Source: Nitrospinota bacterium (GTDB lineage: Bacteria > Nitrospirota > Nitrospiria > Nitrospirales > UBA8639). From it: a stretch of 47,273 nt of DNA. Positions 6,560-14,497 of this stretch are shown piece after piece. The DNA is taken from positions 1 through 47,273 of the forward strand of contig JACZVJ010000009.1 in NCBI GenBank assembly GCA_022572725.1, read 5' to 3'. Within the stretch, counting starts at the first letter, position 1. Each line of letters opens with the position of its first letter. Made by a program: the position numbers and the translations under genes. Under the pieces are notes generated by a model. The model saw nothing but the letters and a program-made list of their open reading frames with translations. It was not told the DNA's origin and searched no databases.

Positions 6560-6847
6560 ATGCGCATGCACAACCCACCTCACCCCGGGGAAATCATTAA
6601 AACTCTTTGCTTGGAACCACTCGGTGTGACCGTCACCCAGGCAGCAGCGGCTCTGGACGTAAGCCGGAAGACTCTCTCCGCCATTCTCAATGGTCATGCA
6701 GGTATTAGTCCTGAGATGGCGGTCCGCCTTTCCATTGCCTTTGGAACATCCGCTGAGAGCTGGCTCAACCAGCAAACGCAGTATGACTTGTGGCACGCCG
6801 AGCAGCGTCGCAAGGAACTTCGGGTCGCCAAGCTCGTAGCTGTGTAG
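6560..6847 (+). CDS. higA: HigA-type antitoxin, XRE-family DNA-binding protein
   Basis: This 95-residue protein starts at ATG 6560 and opens with the HigA hallmark [12 protein letters not shown] five-helix XRE domain follows: [23 protein letters not shown] is the helix-turn-helix, and [25 protein letters not shown] completes the fold. The C-terminal [16 protein letters not shown] helix is also typical. HigA binds HigB to neutralise it and represses the operon, probably through the TGTAAC-N7-GTTACA palindrome upstream of higB. Both partners look full length. Confidence 0.95.
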   Translation: MRMHNPPHPGEIIKTLCLEPLGVTVTQAAAALDVSRKTLSAILNGHAGISPEMAVRLSIAFGTSAESWLNQQTQYDLWHAEQRRKELRVAKLVAV

Positions 6848-6871
6848 TTTGACGCCTAAGAACCATAATAA

Positions 6872-7213
6872 GAACCAAGGGGTCAGAGTGCTTGAAATCA
6901 TTCCCAATGCCTTGGGGCACCCGGATCGCGTGGTGATCCCGCATGAGGAGTATCTGGCATTGGGAGAAGAGAATGAAGAGCGGCGGCGGGCCTCTGTGGC
7001 GTTGTTCGACCACGAGGTAAGCGGGAGAGCGATCACCGCGATACGCGAAGGGACGGAAAAAGGGGAGGCCATTGGGAGTGAACAATTTCAAGAGGAAATG
7101 GCGCGTGGGATTCAACGGCGGGTGACGCGATTGAGGTATGGCGGTGACCGGAAGAGCAAGGCGTATCGGGGTGTGGAATAATGAATCGAATCAAACACTC
7201 TGACCCCTTGTTC
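6872..7213 (+). mobile_element. RAYT-derived non-autonomous element, copy 2
   Basis: About 342 bp with imperfect terminal inverted repeats of 23-24 bp: GAACCAAGGGGTCAGAGTG at the left and CACTCTGACCCCTTGTTC at the right, each extended by TTGA/TCAA inside. Between them lies only the 3' end of a REP-associated tyrosine transposase gene. RAYT genes are normally flanked by inverted REP sequences, so this is best read as an internally deleted copy that kept both ends. Left of it GCCTAAG and right of it GTTAAGG look like eroded R'' and R' boxes, so it may have inserted into the attC of the HigBA cassette. No clear target duplication is seen. Confidence 0.7.
6888..7181 (+). pseudogene. RAYT transposase C-terminal fragment
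   Basis: An open frame of about 97 residues from GTG 6888 (longer from TTG 6849) matches the C-terminal part of REP-associated tyrosine transposases: NALGHPDRVVIPHEEYLALG, then an ERRRASVALFDHEV segment, then IREGTEKGEAIGSEQFQEEM and the basic tail RRVTRLRYGGDRKS. The N-terminal HUH motif and catalytic Tyr are missing; the frame runs straight out of the left terminal repeat. It is therefore a remnant, although the frame is still open and could be translated downstream of higA (40 nt away). Confidence 0.65.
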
Positions 7214-7323
7214 ATTTCGCGCGCGTTAAGGGTGACGGCCAGGAGCGTGGCTGGAACCAATAAGCCCTCGGCCTGCAGCACAGCAGCGGGCCGTGTTACA
7301 TGGCTTTCTTTTTAAGGGATTAC

Positions 7324-8112
7324 ATGGCTACAGCGTTAACCCGGCAGCCTGCCAAGTCACTCGTGAATTGTGAAGTCTCCTATGTTCAGCGTGAAGGAAT
7401 AGACTTTCAGCGCGCGGTACGACAACACGAGGGGTACTGCCGAGCTTTGAAGCAGATGGGGGTGGAAGTTGAGACTCTTCCTCCAGAAGATCCGTACCCC
7501 GACAGTGTCTTCGTCGAGGACAACGCCATTATTCTCGATGAACTCGCCGTGGTCACGTCGATGGGACCTGGTTCAAGGCAGGGCGAGCCGGCTCTTCTCG
7601 TTCCTGTTCTTTCCCGATACCGTCGTATCGTGCACATCGCTCCCCCTGCCACAATTGAAGGCGGCGATGTCTTGCGAATTGGAAAAACGTTATACGTAGG
7701 GCTGTCTGCCAGGACTGATCATGCGGGGGTGGAAGCCCTGCGTGCTATTGCCGAGCCTTTCGGCTATGTGGTGCATCCCATTGAAGTTCAAGGTTGTCTC
7801 CATCTTAAGACGGCCTGTGCTCCGCTCGATGACGAGACCTTATTGGTTAACTCTTCTTGGATCAACGTTGAGGCGCTGGGCTCATTCCGGCTACTCCCCG
7901 TCCCGGCCAGTGAACCGTTTGGGGCGAACGTGCTGAGGTTGGAGCGTGGTGTTCTCGCGAACGCCTCGTATCCTTTGACTCTCAATATGATCGAGGCTCA
8001 AGGGTATCCTGTCACAGGGGTTGACATTAGTGAATTTTCGAAAGCTGAGGCAGGACTCACGTGTTTGAGCCTCATGATCGATTCTAACCATGTCATGAGC
8101 GGATCAACCTGA
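7324..8112 (+). CDS. Dimethylargininase / arginine deiminase superfamily hydrolase
   Basis: The start at ATG 7324 is chosen because AAGGGA lies just upstream; another ATG eight codons earlier has no such site. The 262-residue protein is a guanidino-modifying enzyme of the DDAH branch: PDSVFVEDNAIILDE near residue 55 binds the guanidinium, PATIEGGDVLRIG carries the Gly-Gly-Asp loop, HLKTAC near residue 160 has the catalytic His, and AEAGLTCLSLM near residue 245 the nucleophilic Cys. The reaction is hydrolysis of methylated arginine or a related guanidine to citrulline plus an amine. Length and motifs are complete. It marks the chromosome side of the integron boundary. Confidence 0.87.
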   Translation: MATALTRQPAKSLVNCEVSYVQREGIDFQRAVRQHEGYCRALKQMGVEVETLPPEDPYPDSVFVEDNAIILDELAVVTSMGPGSRQGEPALLVPVLSRYRRIVHIAPPATIEGGDVLRIGKTLYVGLSARTDHAGVEALRAIAEPFGYVVHPIEVQGCLHLKTACAPLDDETLLVNSSWINVEALGSFRLLPVPASEPFGANVLRLERGVLANASYPLTLNMIEAQGYPVTGVDISEFSKAEAGLTCLSLMIDSNHVMSGST

Positions 8113-8459
8113 TGACTTTGCCTACGTCACATTTATGGATTATCCCGGCGGTTAGCGAAAAAAGCCATTTTTTCTTATAAAGATGAACCCAACGAACGGA
8201 GGGTTGATGGCGTGAAAGAAATTAGCGAGGAAGGAACGGAGCGTTTCACCGTAATCAAATCGAGACAGTGCAATATTGCTTTCGTTTAGCTCGCCTCGTG
8301 CTGGAGAGGTGGGGGCACCCAGCGCTTCATCTGACTGTGCAACTACATGCAGGGTTAAAATAGTACCAGCAATCAGATCAGCCTTCCTGTATTCTCTGCC
8401 CTGGTCGTCTGTTGCAATGCGCAGTTCCCCTCCCTACAATCCCCCTTTGACGTTTGGTT
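8113..8459. other. Intergenic stretch before the mutY-type gene
   Basis: No convincing gene is present. A GTG-started 26-codon frame at about 8212-8292 (KEISEEGTERFTVIKSRQCN) is too short to support. The AT-rich part at 8150-8180 may belong to a terminator or promoter, but no clear box is seen. Confidence 0.4.
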
Positions 8460-9176
8460 ATGGCACGGCAAAAAAAATCTCCACCTAAAGGGTCTCACCC
8501 CAAAACCTCTCGGGCAAATGGTCAGGTGGCCCTCGGTGCGAAGCGCCGTTTTCAGAAGAGGTTGTTGAAATGGTACCAGGAGCATGGCCGGGACTTGCCG
8601 TGGCGGCGGACCTCTGATCCCTACAGGATTCTGGTTTCTGAGATCATGCTTCAGCAGACGCAGGTCGATCGGGTGATCCCGAAATACCATGAGTTTTTGG
8701 AACGCTATCCCACCTTGAAGGATTTAGCAGCGGCGAAGCCTCAGAAGGTGCGGGAGACGTGGTACCCTCTTGGGTATAACATCCGGCCCTATCGCTTGCA
8801 CAGCATTGCCTGCGAGGCGGTGGAGCGATATGGCGCAAAGATCCCCAAAGATTCTGATAAGTTGCAGGCGATGAAGGGGATCGGGCGGTACACCGCGGGG
8901 GCCGTCCGTTCATTTGCGTTTGGTGAAGATGCTCCGATTCTGGATACCAATGTCATGCGGGTGTTACATCGAGTCTTTTTGGGGAATGGCGATCCCAAGG
9001 CCCAAAAGACCAAATTATGGGCGATGTCTGCGGAGCTTATCCCCAAGGGGAAAGGCTATGATTTCAACCAGGCGCTGATGGATTTTGGGGCGATGGTCTG
9101 CACGGCCAGAAATCCTTACTGCCTTCTTTGCCCCATGCGCGAGTTTTGCCAGGCCTACCCTGTGGAAACTCGATAA
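8460..9176 (+). CDS. mutY: A/G-specific adenine glycosylase family protein, short form
   Basis: The 238-residue protein has a basic N-terminal tail and then the HhH-GPD glycosylase fold. RDLPWRRTSDPYRILVSEIMLQQTQV contains the catalytic Glu (about 61). MKGIGRYTAGAV is the helix-hairpin-helix with LDTNVMRV supplying the catalytic Asp. The four Cys of the [4Fe-4S] cluster stand near the C-terminus in CTARNPYCLLCPMREFC. The role is removal of adenine mispaired with 8-oxoguanine. The C-terminal Nudix-like domain that recognises 8-oxoG in classical MutY (about 350 residues) is absent, while a separate MutT-like gene follows 158 nt downstream. The GYNIRPYRLH segment differs from the usual ARARNLH, so a related T/G mismatch activity cannot be excluded. 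Confidence 0.85.
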   Translation: MARQKKSPPKGSHPKTSRANGQVALGAKRRFQKRLLKWYQEHGRDLPWRRTSDPYRILVSEIMLQQTQVDRVIPKYHEFLERYPTLKDLAAAKPQKVRETWYPLGYNIRPYRLHSIACEAVERYGAKIPKDSDKLQAMKGIGRYTAGAVRSFAFGEDAPILDTNVMRVLHRVFLGNGDPKAQKTKLWAMSAELIPKGKGYDFNQALMDFGAMVCTARNPYCLLCPMREFCQAYPVETR

Positions 9177-9334
9177 TAGTTGTTGCCCAGACTTTTCTCA
9201 GTTGAGCTTTCAACTTCTGCTTTCGACGTTAATGCATTTCTTCTCCCCCTTTCACCCACACTCCTCCACAGGGGGGAAGTAGATCAATTGGGCGTGATGT
9301 CACCCGGCGGGGTATAGGGGGCTCATTTTCTACA

Positions 9335-9742
9335 ATGGCTCACAGGGAATGGATTCAAGTTGCCGCGGCCCTAATTGAGCGGGAAGGCCGGTATTTAATT
9401 ACCCGCCGGTATGCCGATGCTCACCAGGGCGGGTTGTGGGAGTTTCCTGGTGGGAAACGGGAACCTGGTGAGACCTTGGAATCATGTGTTCAGCGGGAGG
9501 TGCGAGAGGAGTTGGGTATTGAGATTACCCATCCGACCCTGTTTACCGTTCTCCGGCACGACTATCCTGGGAAATCCGTCGAATTGCACTTTTTTTCCTG
9601 TTCGATTTTGCACGGGGAGGCCCATTCTCTTGGTTGCGCTGATTTCCGGTGGGTGAAGCCTGAGGAATTGGCTCGATTTGAATTTCCGCCAGCGGATGCC
9701 CCTATTGTCCAAAGCTTAGGAGGCGGTCCGAGATTAGATTGA
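9335..9742 (+). CDS. mutT: MutT-type Nudix hydrolase
   Basis: The 135-residue protein has a complete Nudix box starting at [13 protein letters not shown] and continuing [10 protein letters not shown], fitting GX5EX7REUXEEXGU. The surrounding LWEFPGGK and [19 protein letters not shown] motifs are those of MutT and of the MutY C-terminal domain, which bind 8-oxoguanine. The likely reaction is 8-oxo-dGTP to 8-oxo-dGMP plus pyrophosphate, which keeps oxidised guanine out of DNA. It lies just after the glycosylase gene on the same strand. An alternative is that it supplies the missing 8-oxoG recognition module of the short MutY in trans. The ribosome-binding site is weak. Confidence 0.87.
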   Translation: MAHREWIQVAAALIEREGRYLITRRYADAHQGGLWEFPGGKREPGETLESCVQREVREELGIEITHPTLFTVLRHDYPGKSVELHFFSCSILHGEAHSLGCADFRWVKPEELARFEFPPADAPIVQSLGGGPRLD

Positions 9743-10003
9743 TCTACTGCGGTTGCACCGGATTTGGCCAGATTCTCCGATCCTTTTCGTTCAATAGGCC
9801 CCACTATTCGCCTCAAACGATCGAAAAATCTGACTCAAACCGGCACAACCTCGCGACGATCACTAATCTCGGACAGCCTCCTATTGGGCTTAAGCAGTCG
9901 CGCGGTGAAAAAGGTTTGTGAAGCGTAAAGCAGAAGGAACAACCGATGTGTCTAGCCCCTTCTCTTCACTCATGACTCTTTACTTTCAGATTCCGCGATT
10001 CCC

Positions 10004-10543
10004 ATGCAATTTCCTATCAAGGCCAAGTTAAAGGATGGCACTCCTGTTGAGTTAGTTCTTGCGGAGAACGATGACGTCGCGGCTGTTCAGGACCTCTACC
10101 GTGTTATTGTTGAGGAGGGGACCTCGTATCCCCATCAACACCCGCTGGACCGGGAAGGGGTGGTGGACTATTGGTTTCGGGGAAAAACCACGATTGTGGC
10201 CTACTCAACAGAGGACCCGCGGGCGGAGGGCTTGTTGGGAGCCTTTTATCTTAAGCCCAATTGGCCTGGACGTGCGCGAAAGGTGGCCAATGCCGGATTC
10301 ATTGTGGCGCCGGCCTGGCGGAACAAAGGGCTTGGGTGGTTGCTGGGCGCCACGATGTTGGACTATGCCAGGAGTTTAGGGTACCACAGCGTCATTTTTA
10401 ATTTGGTGTTTTCCCAGAACCCAGTAGCCAGGGCCCTGTGGGTGAAGTTGGGATTTAGCGATTTGGGAGTGATCCCACGTGCGGTGGAAAATGCAGATGG
10501 TACCTATCAGGATGCGGTCATTATGTTTTGCTCTCTCAAATGA
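10004..10543 (+). CDS. GNAT-family N-acetyltransferase
   Basis: The 179-residue protein matches the GNAT fold: an N-terminal substrate half (LVLAENDDVAAVQDLYR), a central strand with AGFIVAPAWRNKGLG that carries the acetyl-CoA pyrophosphate loop (R-x-x-G-x-G), the following helix WLLGATMLDYARSLG, and a C-terminal NPVARALWVKLGFSDLGVIP motif. The substrate cannot be told from the sequence; the EGTSYPHQHPLD segment is seen in homologues annotated as phosphinothricin- or amine-type acetyltransferases. Upstream 9743-10003 holds no gene. It stands 69 nt before the exonuclease gene. Confidence 0.85.
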   Translation: MQFPIKAKLKDGTPVELVLAENDDVAAVQDLYRVIVEEGTSYPHQHPLDREGVVDYWFRGKTTIVAYSTEDPRAEGLLGAFYLKPNWPGRARKVANAGFIVAPAWRNKGLGWLLGATMLDYARSLGYHSVIFNLVFSQNPVARALWVKLGFSDLGVIPRAVENADGTYQDAVIMFCSLK

Positions 10544-10612
10544 ACGCCATTAGTCCTGCGGGTGGAATGGCTTGTGAGTTGTTGTCGAGAGTGATTTAGG
10601 GCTCAATTGCTT

Positions 10613-11329
10613 ATGAAGGTGGTCTTGGACATTGAAACGATCCAAGCTCCGAGAGAGGAGTGGGCGCGGCTGGTGGGGATTGATTCTGTGACGGTGGAAT
10701 CTTGCTCGGAGGACTTGCCCTCGGATCTCTTTACACACGCCGAGGCTCAGGAACGGCTCAAAAAGGAGGACGAGCTTTATGAACGCTCCGCATTTGATGC
10801 AACCTTTAGCCGTGTTGTCTGTGTTGGTGTTTTAATGTTCTCGGACGCCATGGTGCCGCAAGGGGCCATCTGCTGGCATGGTGCGAATGAGCGGGAATTG
10901 CTTCGCCTGTTTTGGGCGCGTTTGGGGGACCCTCGCCCCTCGCTGTTTATCACCCATAACGGGCTTGGGTTTGATCTGCCGTTCCTCAAAAAACGGTCCG
11001 TTATCCATCAAGTCAAGCCTTCAATAGAAATTAGCCTTGCGAGGTTTCGAACGGAGCCGGTGTACGACACGATGGCGATATGGAGTAATTGGGAAACTCG
11101 GGGGTGGGTCAAGCTGGATGTGTTGGCGAGAGCCTTAAACGTGGAGGCCAAATCGGGAAGTGGGAAGGAGGTGGCGGAGATGTGGGCGGCCGGTCGGGGT
11201 AAAGAGATCGCCGAGTATTGTCTCCAAGATACCTATGTCACCTACGCTTGTTACCAACGCATGACCTTCCAGAAACCACTTCCTCGGGAGGAGATATTAC
11301 GGAACACCCAATTGATAGAAACCTCTTAA
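10613..11329 (+). CDS. PolB-like DEDD 3'-5' exonuclease
   Basis: Start at ATG 10613, two codons after a possible TTG. MKVVLDIETIQAP gives ExoI (Asp-x-Glu), ITHNGLGFDLPFLKKRS gives ExoII, and EIAEYCLQDTYVTY gives ExoIII with the final Asp. This is the pattern of the predicted 3'-5' exonucleases related to the proofreading domain of family B polymerases. The protein is 238 residues with no polymerase domain. It probably trims DNA or RNA 3' ends in repair. Its end overlaps the convergent lipoprotein gene by 4 nt. Confidence 0.85.
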   Translation: MKVVLDIETIQAPREEWARLVGIDSVTVESCSEDLPSDLFTHAEAQERLKKEDELYERSAFDATFSRVVCVGVLMFSDAMVPQGAICWHGANERELLRLFWARLGDPRPSLFITHNGLGFDLPFLKKRSVIHQVKPSIEISLARFRTEPVYDTMAIWSNWETRGWVKLDVLARALNVEAKSGSGKEVAEMWAAGRGKEIAEYCLQDTYVTYACYQRMTFQKPLPREEILRNTQLIETS

Positions 11330-12264
11330 TGACGGCCTGTCCGTTCTTTTAACCGCTCGATCTCGACTTTTTGCTCTGCCAATTCCTTTTTTAACGCCCG
11401 CAGTTCTTCCATTACATTTTGAGTTTCCTTGGATCCTTGTGTTATCGGCCCCTTGGAAATTCCTGACCTTTCCGACTTCAGGGGCCCTGGCACCTTTTCG
11501 ATTTTCCCCTCTTTGGTAGCCGAACCCATCCCGCCGATTGGTCCATTTTGTTCGATACCTTGATCCGCTTGCTTTGTGATCGGTGCCTGAGGTTTCGCTT
11601 CTTGTTGAGGAGGAAGCTTCGCGAGGTATCGGTAATCGATCACCAGTCGATCTGGGCCGGATGTGCCATGGAATCCTGATTGGCTGTCGCGTGTCCGGGT
11701 GGCTTCTTCTGGAATGAATAGAGTTGTTCGTTTATAGATCCCAGTTGGATCGGAACCCAAGGCGGCCCGTGCCCTCTTTGGTTCCCCCTGCGCGGCTTGT
11801 GGAGTGTACGCGAGGGTCAAATACAGTTCGTTCCCACCTACCCACATGGTGCCTTGTGTAGTCTTCAGTCCCCCTGCACCTTGGTTTTGGATCCAAACAG
11901 TGACCTGTTCTTCGGGAGTGACCAGGGAAAAGGCCTTCCGAAGGTGCGGGGTCAATACTTCCACCTGTTCGTCGGAAAAAACTCTTTGGGGCTCGGAGTT
12001 GCCCCCTATAAGTTTTTGGAGCATCCCCACCCGACGTTGGACATGGACTCCTTTAAGGATCCGGGCCAGAATTTCTGGTTCTAGATTTACAGGATGACTG
12101 GCCTGGTAGGTTTCATCAGGTACGGTCACCAGAGAAACCTTTCCCTGGGGGCCTTGGTAAATTTCGGTCTTTACCCGTGGGGTCCATGTGCAGCCGGTCC
12201 CTTCCAGACAAAGTATTGAAACAAGGCAGATTGGTATAACGGCTTGGAGAGCTCTCCGCTGCAT
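11326..12264 (-). CDS. Lipoprotein with C-terminal coiled coil, unknown function
   Basis: The 312-residue protein has a signal peptide with lipobox (LEGTGC, Cys about 25), so it is membrane-anchored in the envelope. Residues 60-180 form an alpha/beta region of unknown family (EPEILARILKGVHV, RVFSDEQVEVLTPHLRKAFS, VTVWIQNQGAGGLKTTQGTM, ELYLTLAYTP). Residues 215-270 are low-complexity linker rich in Pro, Gln, Gly and Lys. The last 35 residues (MEELRALKKELAEQKVEIER) make a strong coiled coil. The layout suggests an envelope scaffold that oligomerises through its tail. Confidence 0.78.
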   Translation of the reverse strand: MQRRALQAVIPICLVSILCLEGTGCTWTPRVKTEIYQGPQGKVSLVTVPDETYQASHPVNLEPEILARILKGVHVQRRVGMLQKLIGGNSEPQRVFSDEQVEVLTPHLRKAFSLVTPEEQVTVWIQNQGAGGLKTTQGTMWVGGNELYLTLAYTPQAAQGEPKRARAALGSDPTGIYKRTTLFIPEEATRTRDSQSGFHGTSGPDRLVIDYRYLAKLPPQQEAKPQAPITKQADQGIEQNGPIGGMGSATKEGKIEKVPGPLKSERSGISKGPITQGSKETQNVMEELRALKKELAEQKVEIERLKERTGRH

Positions 12265-12445
12265 GTGTGAACCTCTGCCTTAGATTACCAAAAGATTTTG
12301 TAGGAGAAAACGCGTTTTTAGGGAGAGACCAAATGTTCATGCACTCGAGGAACGTTGGGTTGACCCATCAGCCGGTGTTTGATTAGAGTGACGGGCCTTC
12401 CTTCATGGTCTTTGGGGGAGGAATTTAATCAGGAAGGGCTTTCGA

Positions 12446-12805
12446 TTGGAACTTAGCGCCAAGACGCTCTGGCCTCTTTTCCCTTTACTTCTACTGGTCG
12501 TGGTTGTCTCTTTGACCTGGGCCTATGTTTACGTGGTTCGCCAGTCCCATGGTCGGGTGGCCACGTGGGTTCAGGGGGGAGCTTTGGTGTGTTACCTCCT
12601 CGCTGCGGCGACTGCTATCGCGAGCGAGAGTGGCGGGATGTCGGCCAATGTCCATAGGCCGTTTTCTATTCTCACTCAAATATTGATCGTGTGGTCACTG
12701 TATCGAATTTGGGGCCAAGGACAGCAGACCCTCATGTTTCTCAACCTCGGGGCTTGGGCGGCGATTTTAGCCGATACAGCCCTGCATTATATCCTCGTCC
12801 GCTGA
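12446..12805 (+). CDS. Small integral membrane protein, unknown function
   Basis: From TTG 12446, preceded by AGGAAGG, a 119-residue protein with three or four hydrophobic segments: residues 8-30, 44-62, 75-90 and 95-115. A short basic loop (RQSHGRVATW) follows the first segment. No family is recognised. It is divergent from the lipoprotein gene upstream and convergent with the heme-oxygenase-fold gene. Confidence 0.65.
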   Translation: MELSAKTLWPLFPLLLLVVVVSLTWAYVYVVRQSHGRVATWVQGGALVCYLLAAATAIASESGGMSANVHRPFSILTQILIVWSLYRIWGQGQQTLMFLNLGAWAAILADTALHYILVR

Positions 12806-12882
12806 TTCTTCCTCCCAATAGGACTCCGTTTCACAATGAGGTGGCCTCCAGGGTCGGGGAGACCCGACCAGGTCTGTTTGCC

Positions 12883-13635
12883 TTAGGGGCGGCGAAGCCC
12901 ACAGGCTCGTGCGATACCCTCTCGATATTGAAGCCAGACGTCCAGCGCTTGCTCGAGGCTACCTAGCACCAGTTTCTGTTTGCCTGTCTCAACGGCCTCC
13001 TTGACGATAAGATCGTATGCGGTCCGGCGGTTACAGGGTTCAATCATTTCTCGGACCCGGACGAGATCCATATACTCCGGACTTAGTCCGTGGTACACCA
13101 CGAGGGGATGTTTTAACACGATGTCTTCAATCTCTGCTTTTGTTTTTGGTTGATGTTGATGAAGGACTTCTTCTCGATCGTTCGCTGTTCCTTCGACGAA
13201 GATGGTAAGATTAGCCGCCCCGACTAACCATTCCTCATCTTGGCAAATCCCGTCTAGCCATTCCCGGTAGGCCCAACTCGATGCCAGGAGCTCTACCTCA
13301 CGAAACTCTGCCCGGCTAAATCCTAGCCCCAGCATCATTTGAAGAAACGACTCTTGGTGGGGTTTCCCCAGCGAAAGGCCACCCGTTTCTTCTTCGTAAA
13401 TGGTTGTAGCCAAATGTCTTCGAATCTGCCAGGAGGGGTTCTTGCCCATGATGCGTCCCAGCAACACTGCGAAGTCACGAAGGTACACTGCATATTCTTG
13501 ACGAAAGTGAATTCTGAGCTGGGCATTGGTGACCGTGCTCCCATTAAAGTGGGAGTTGGTCCAGTGCTGTTTTCGGCTCAAGATGTCAAACAGGTGATCG
13601 CGGAATTGTTCTGGAGAGAGTTTTCGAAACATCAT
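12883..13635 (-). CDS. Heme-oxygenase-fold (TenA/PqqC/CADD-like) protein
   Basis: The 250-residue all-helical protein resembles the iron-containing redox enzyme family: an early LRIHFRQEYAVYLRDFAVLL helix, IRRHLATTIYEEETG with two or three candidate Glu ligands, KPHQESFLQMMLGLG with a His, TIFVEGTANDRE with a Glu, and a late VVYHGLSPEYMDL helix with His, Glu and Asp. Members include TenA, PqqC and the CADD-like para-aminobenzoate synthase. The last ligand set does not match CADD cleanly, so I do not assign that reaction. No neighbour points to folate, thiamine or PQQ. A short divergent region with an AT-rich patch at 13730-13760 separates it from the gene at 13811. Confidence 0.7.
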   Translation of the reverse strand: MMFRKLSPEQFRDHLFDILSRKQHWTNSHFNGSTVTNAQLRIHFRQEYAVYLRDFAVLLGRIMGKNPSWQIRRHLATTIYEEETGGLSLGKPHQESFLQMMLGLGFSRAEFREVELLASSWAYREWLDGICQDEEWLVGAANLTIFVEGTANDREEVLHQHQPKTKAEIEDIVLKHPLVVYHGLSPEYMDLVRVREMIEPCNRRTAYDLIVKEAVETGKQKLVLGSLEQALDVWLQYREGIARACGLRRP

Positions 13636-13810
13636 TATTCAGACAGAAAGGATCTCGGATTACCCGCGTGCGTAGATTGCACCTCGCTCTCGACTGTTAT
13701 TCTGTACTAGGTTGTTAGTTGAATTATCGGCTGTGATTTGCTTTTCGATAATTTAAGCCAATACAATGCACCCTTTAGCATACCACAACTGACTAGAGGG
13801 CTGTATAGCT

Positions 13811-14095
13811 ATGGACCCCTTAAACCTTGGAAATCCAGAAGAAATTTTTGTGTTTTTAGCCGATGTCTCCTTGCGAGGCAAGGGGCTGACGACTGACAAT
13901 CTTATGGAGTATGTCCTGGACGAAGGGTTCACCGAGCCAACCTATCTCAATGCAAAGGGCGAGGATCCCGATGCGTATTATAAAGGGCAGCCCAATGCTT
14001 GGGCGATTTACCAAGTCCGGGAATGGAAACGGGTTTTGGTGATCAGTGGAGGGGAGGGAAAAGAGCGACGCGCACAAATAACGGAAACCCCTTGA
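13811..14095 (+). CDS. Conserved small protein, unknown function
   Basis: A 94-residue soluble protein starting at ATG 13811. It begins MDPLNLGNPEEIFVFLADVS, is acidic, and has a Tyr/Asp-rich centre (KGEDPDAYYKGQPNAWAIYQ) followed by EWKRVLVISGG. I recognise no family. Codon use fits the chromosome. It precedes a DUF2007 gene on the same strand by 160 nt. Confidence 0.6.
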   Translation: MDPLNLGNPEEIFVFLADVSLRGKGLTTDNLMEYVLDEGFTEPTYLNAKGEDPDAYYKGQPNAWAIYQVREWKRVLVISGGEGKERRAQITETP

Positions 14096-14254
14096 AATCC
14101 TTTTGAAAATTGGGCACCCCATGGCAACACCCCGAGGGTTTCATAGGCAGGGGGATGGCAATCAGGTTTTACCCGGCGGCCCCCAACGTCTGGGGTTCTT
14201 GAATGATCCCTGTGGGGCATTAACGTTGTCTACCATTGTAAAAGGTCCCTACTG

Positions 14255-14494
14255 ATGGCAATGGAAAAGCTTTTGGAATGTCACGATGAGGGAGAGTTAG
14301 CAATCATTAAAAGCTTATTGGATGCCAATGGGATCGAATACTTCGTCCAGAATGAACATTTTGGAAGCCTGTACCCAGGGATCTCGATGTCTTTCAATGG
14401 GCGAATCATTATGGTGCCTGAGGTGGAATTGGAGAGAGCCCAAACCCTGCTGAGTAAGTTTGGAGAATCAGACGAGTGTGATGAGGCCGGGTAA
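14255..14494 (+). CDS. DUF2007 family (putative signal-transducing) protein
   Basis: The 79-residue protein begins MAMEKLLECHDEGELAIIKS, then LLDANGIEYFVQNEHFG and a C-terminal IIMVPEVELERAQTLLSKFG. This is the whole DUF2007 fold, a small ferredoxin-like domain related to ACT/PII-like folds, probably cytosolic. The family has no proven ligand. The gene ends 3 nt before the convergent stop of the membrane protein on the other strand. Confidence 0.82.
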   Translation: MAMEKLLECHDEGELAIIKSLLDANGIEYFVQNEHFGSLYPGISMSFNGRIIMVPEVELERAQTLLSKFGESDECDEAG

Positions 14495-14497
14495 CTC

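Larger units (their letters stand above)
1..7232 (+). mobile_element. Integron gene-cassette array, distal part
   Basis: The stretch alternates small + strand genes with attC-type sites ending at about 741, 1584, 2245, 2955, 3662, 4194, 4830 and 5442. Each site has an R'' box close to RYYYAAC and an R' box close to GTTRRRY. Spacing and gene types (HNH, DUF1353, SpoU, DUF4160/DUF2442, HigBA, lipoprotein, unknowns) fit chromosomal cassettes. No tyrosine recombinase IntI is in the window, so the array should continue to the left. Base composition shifts strongly from cassette to cassette, as expected for independently acquired units. The right end is blurred by RAYT remnants; the last GTTAAGG-like R' box is near 7226, after which ordinary chromosome begins with a dimethylargininase-family gene. 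Confidence 0.88.

Noticed and set aside
12883-13635. Assignment as CADD-type para-aminobenzoate synthase
   Set aside because: The final helix lacks the expected His/Asp/His spacing, so only the fold is claimed.
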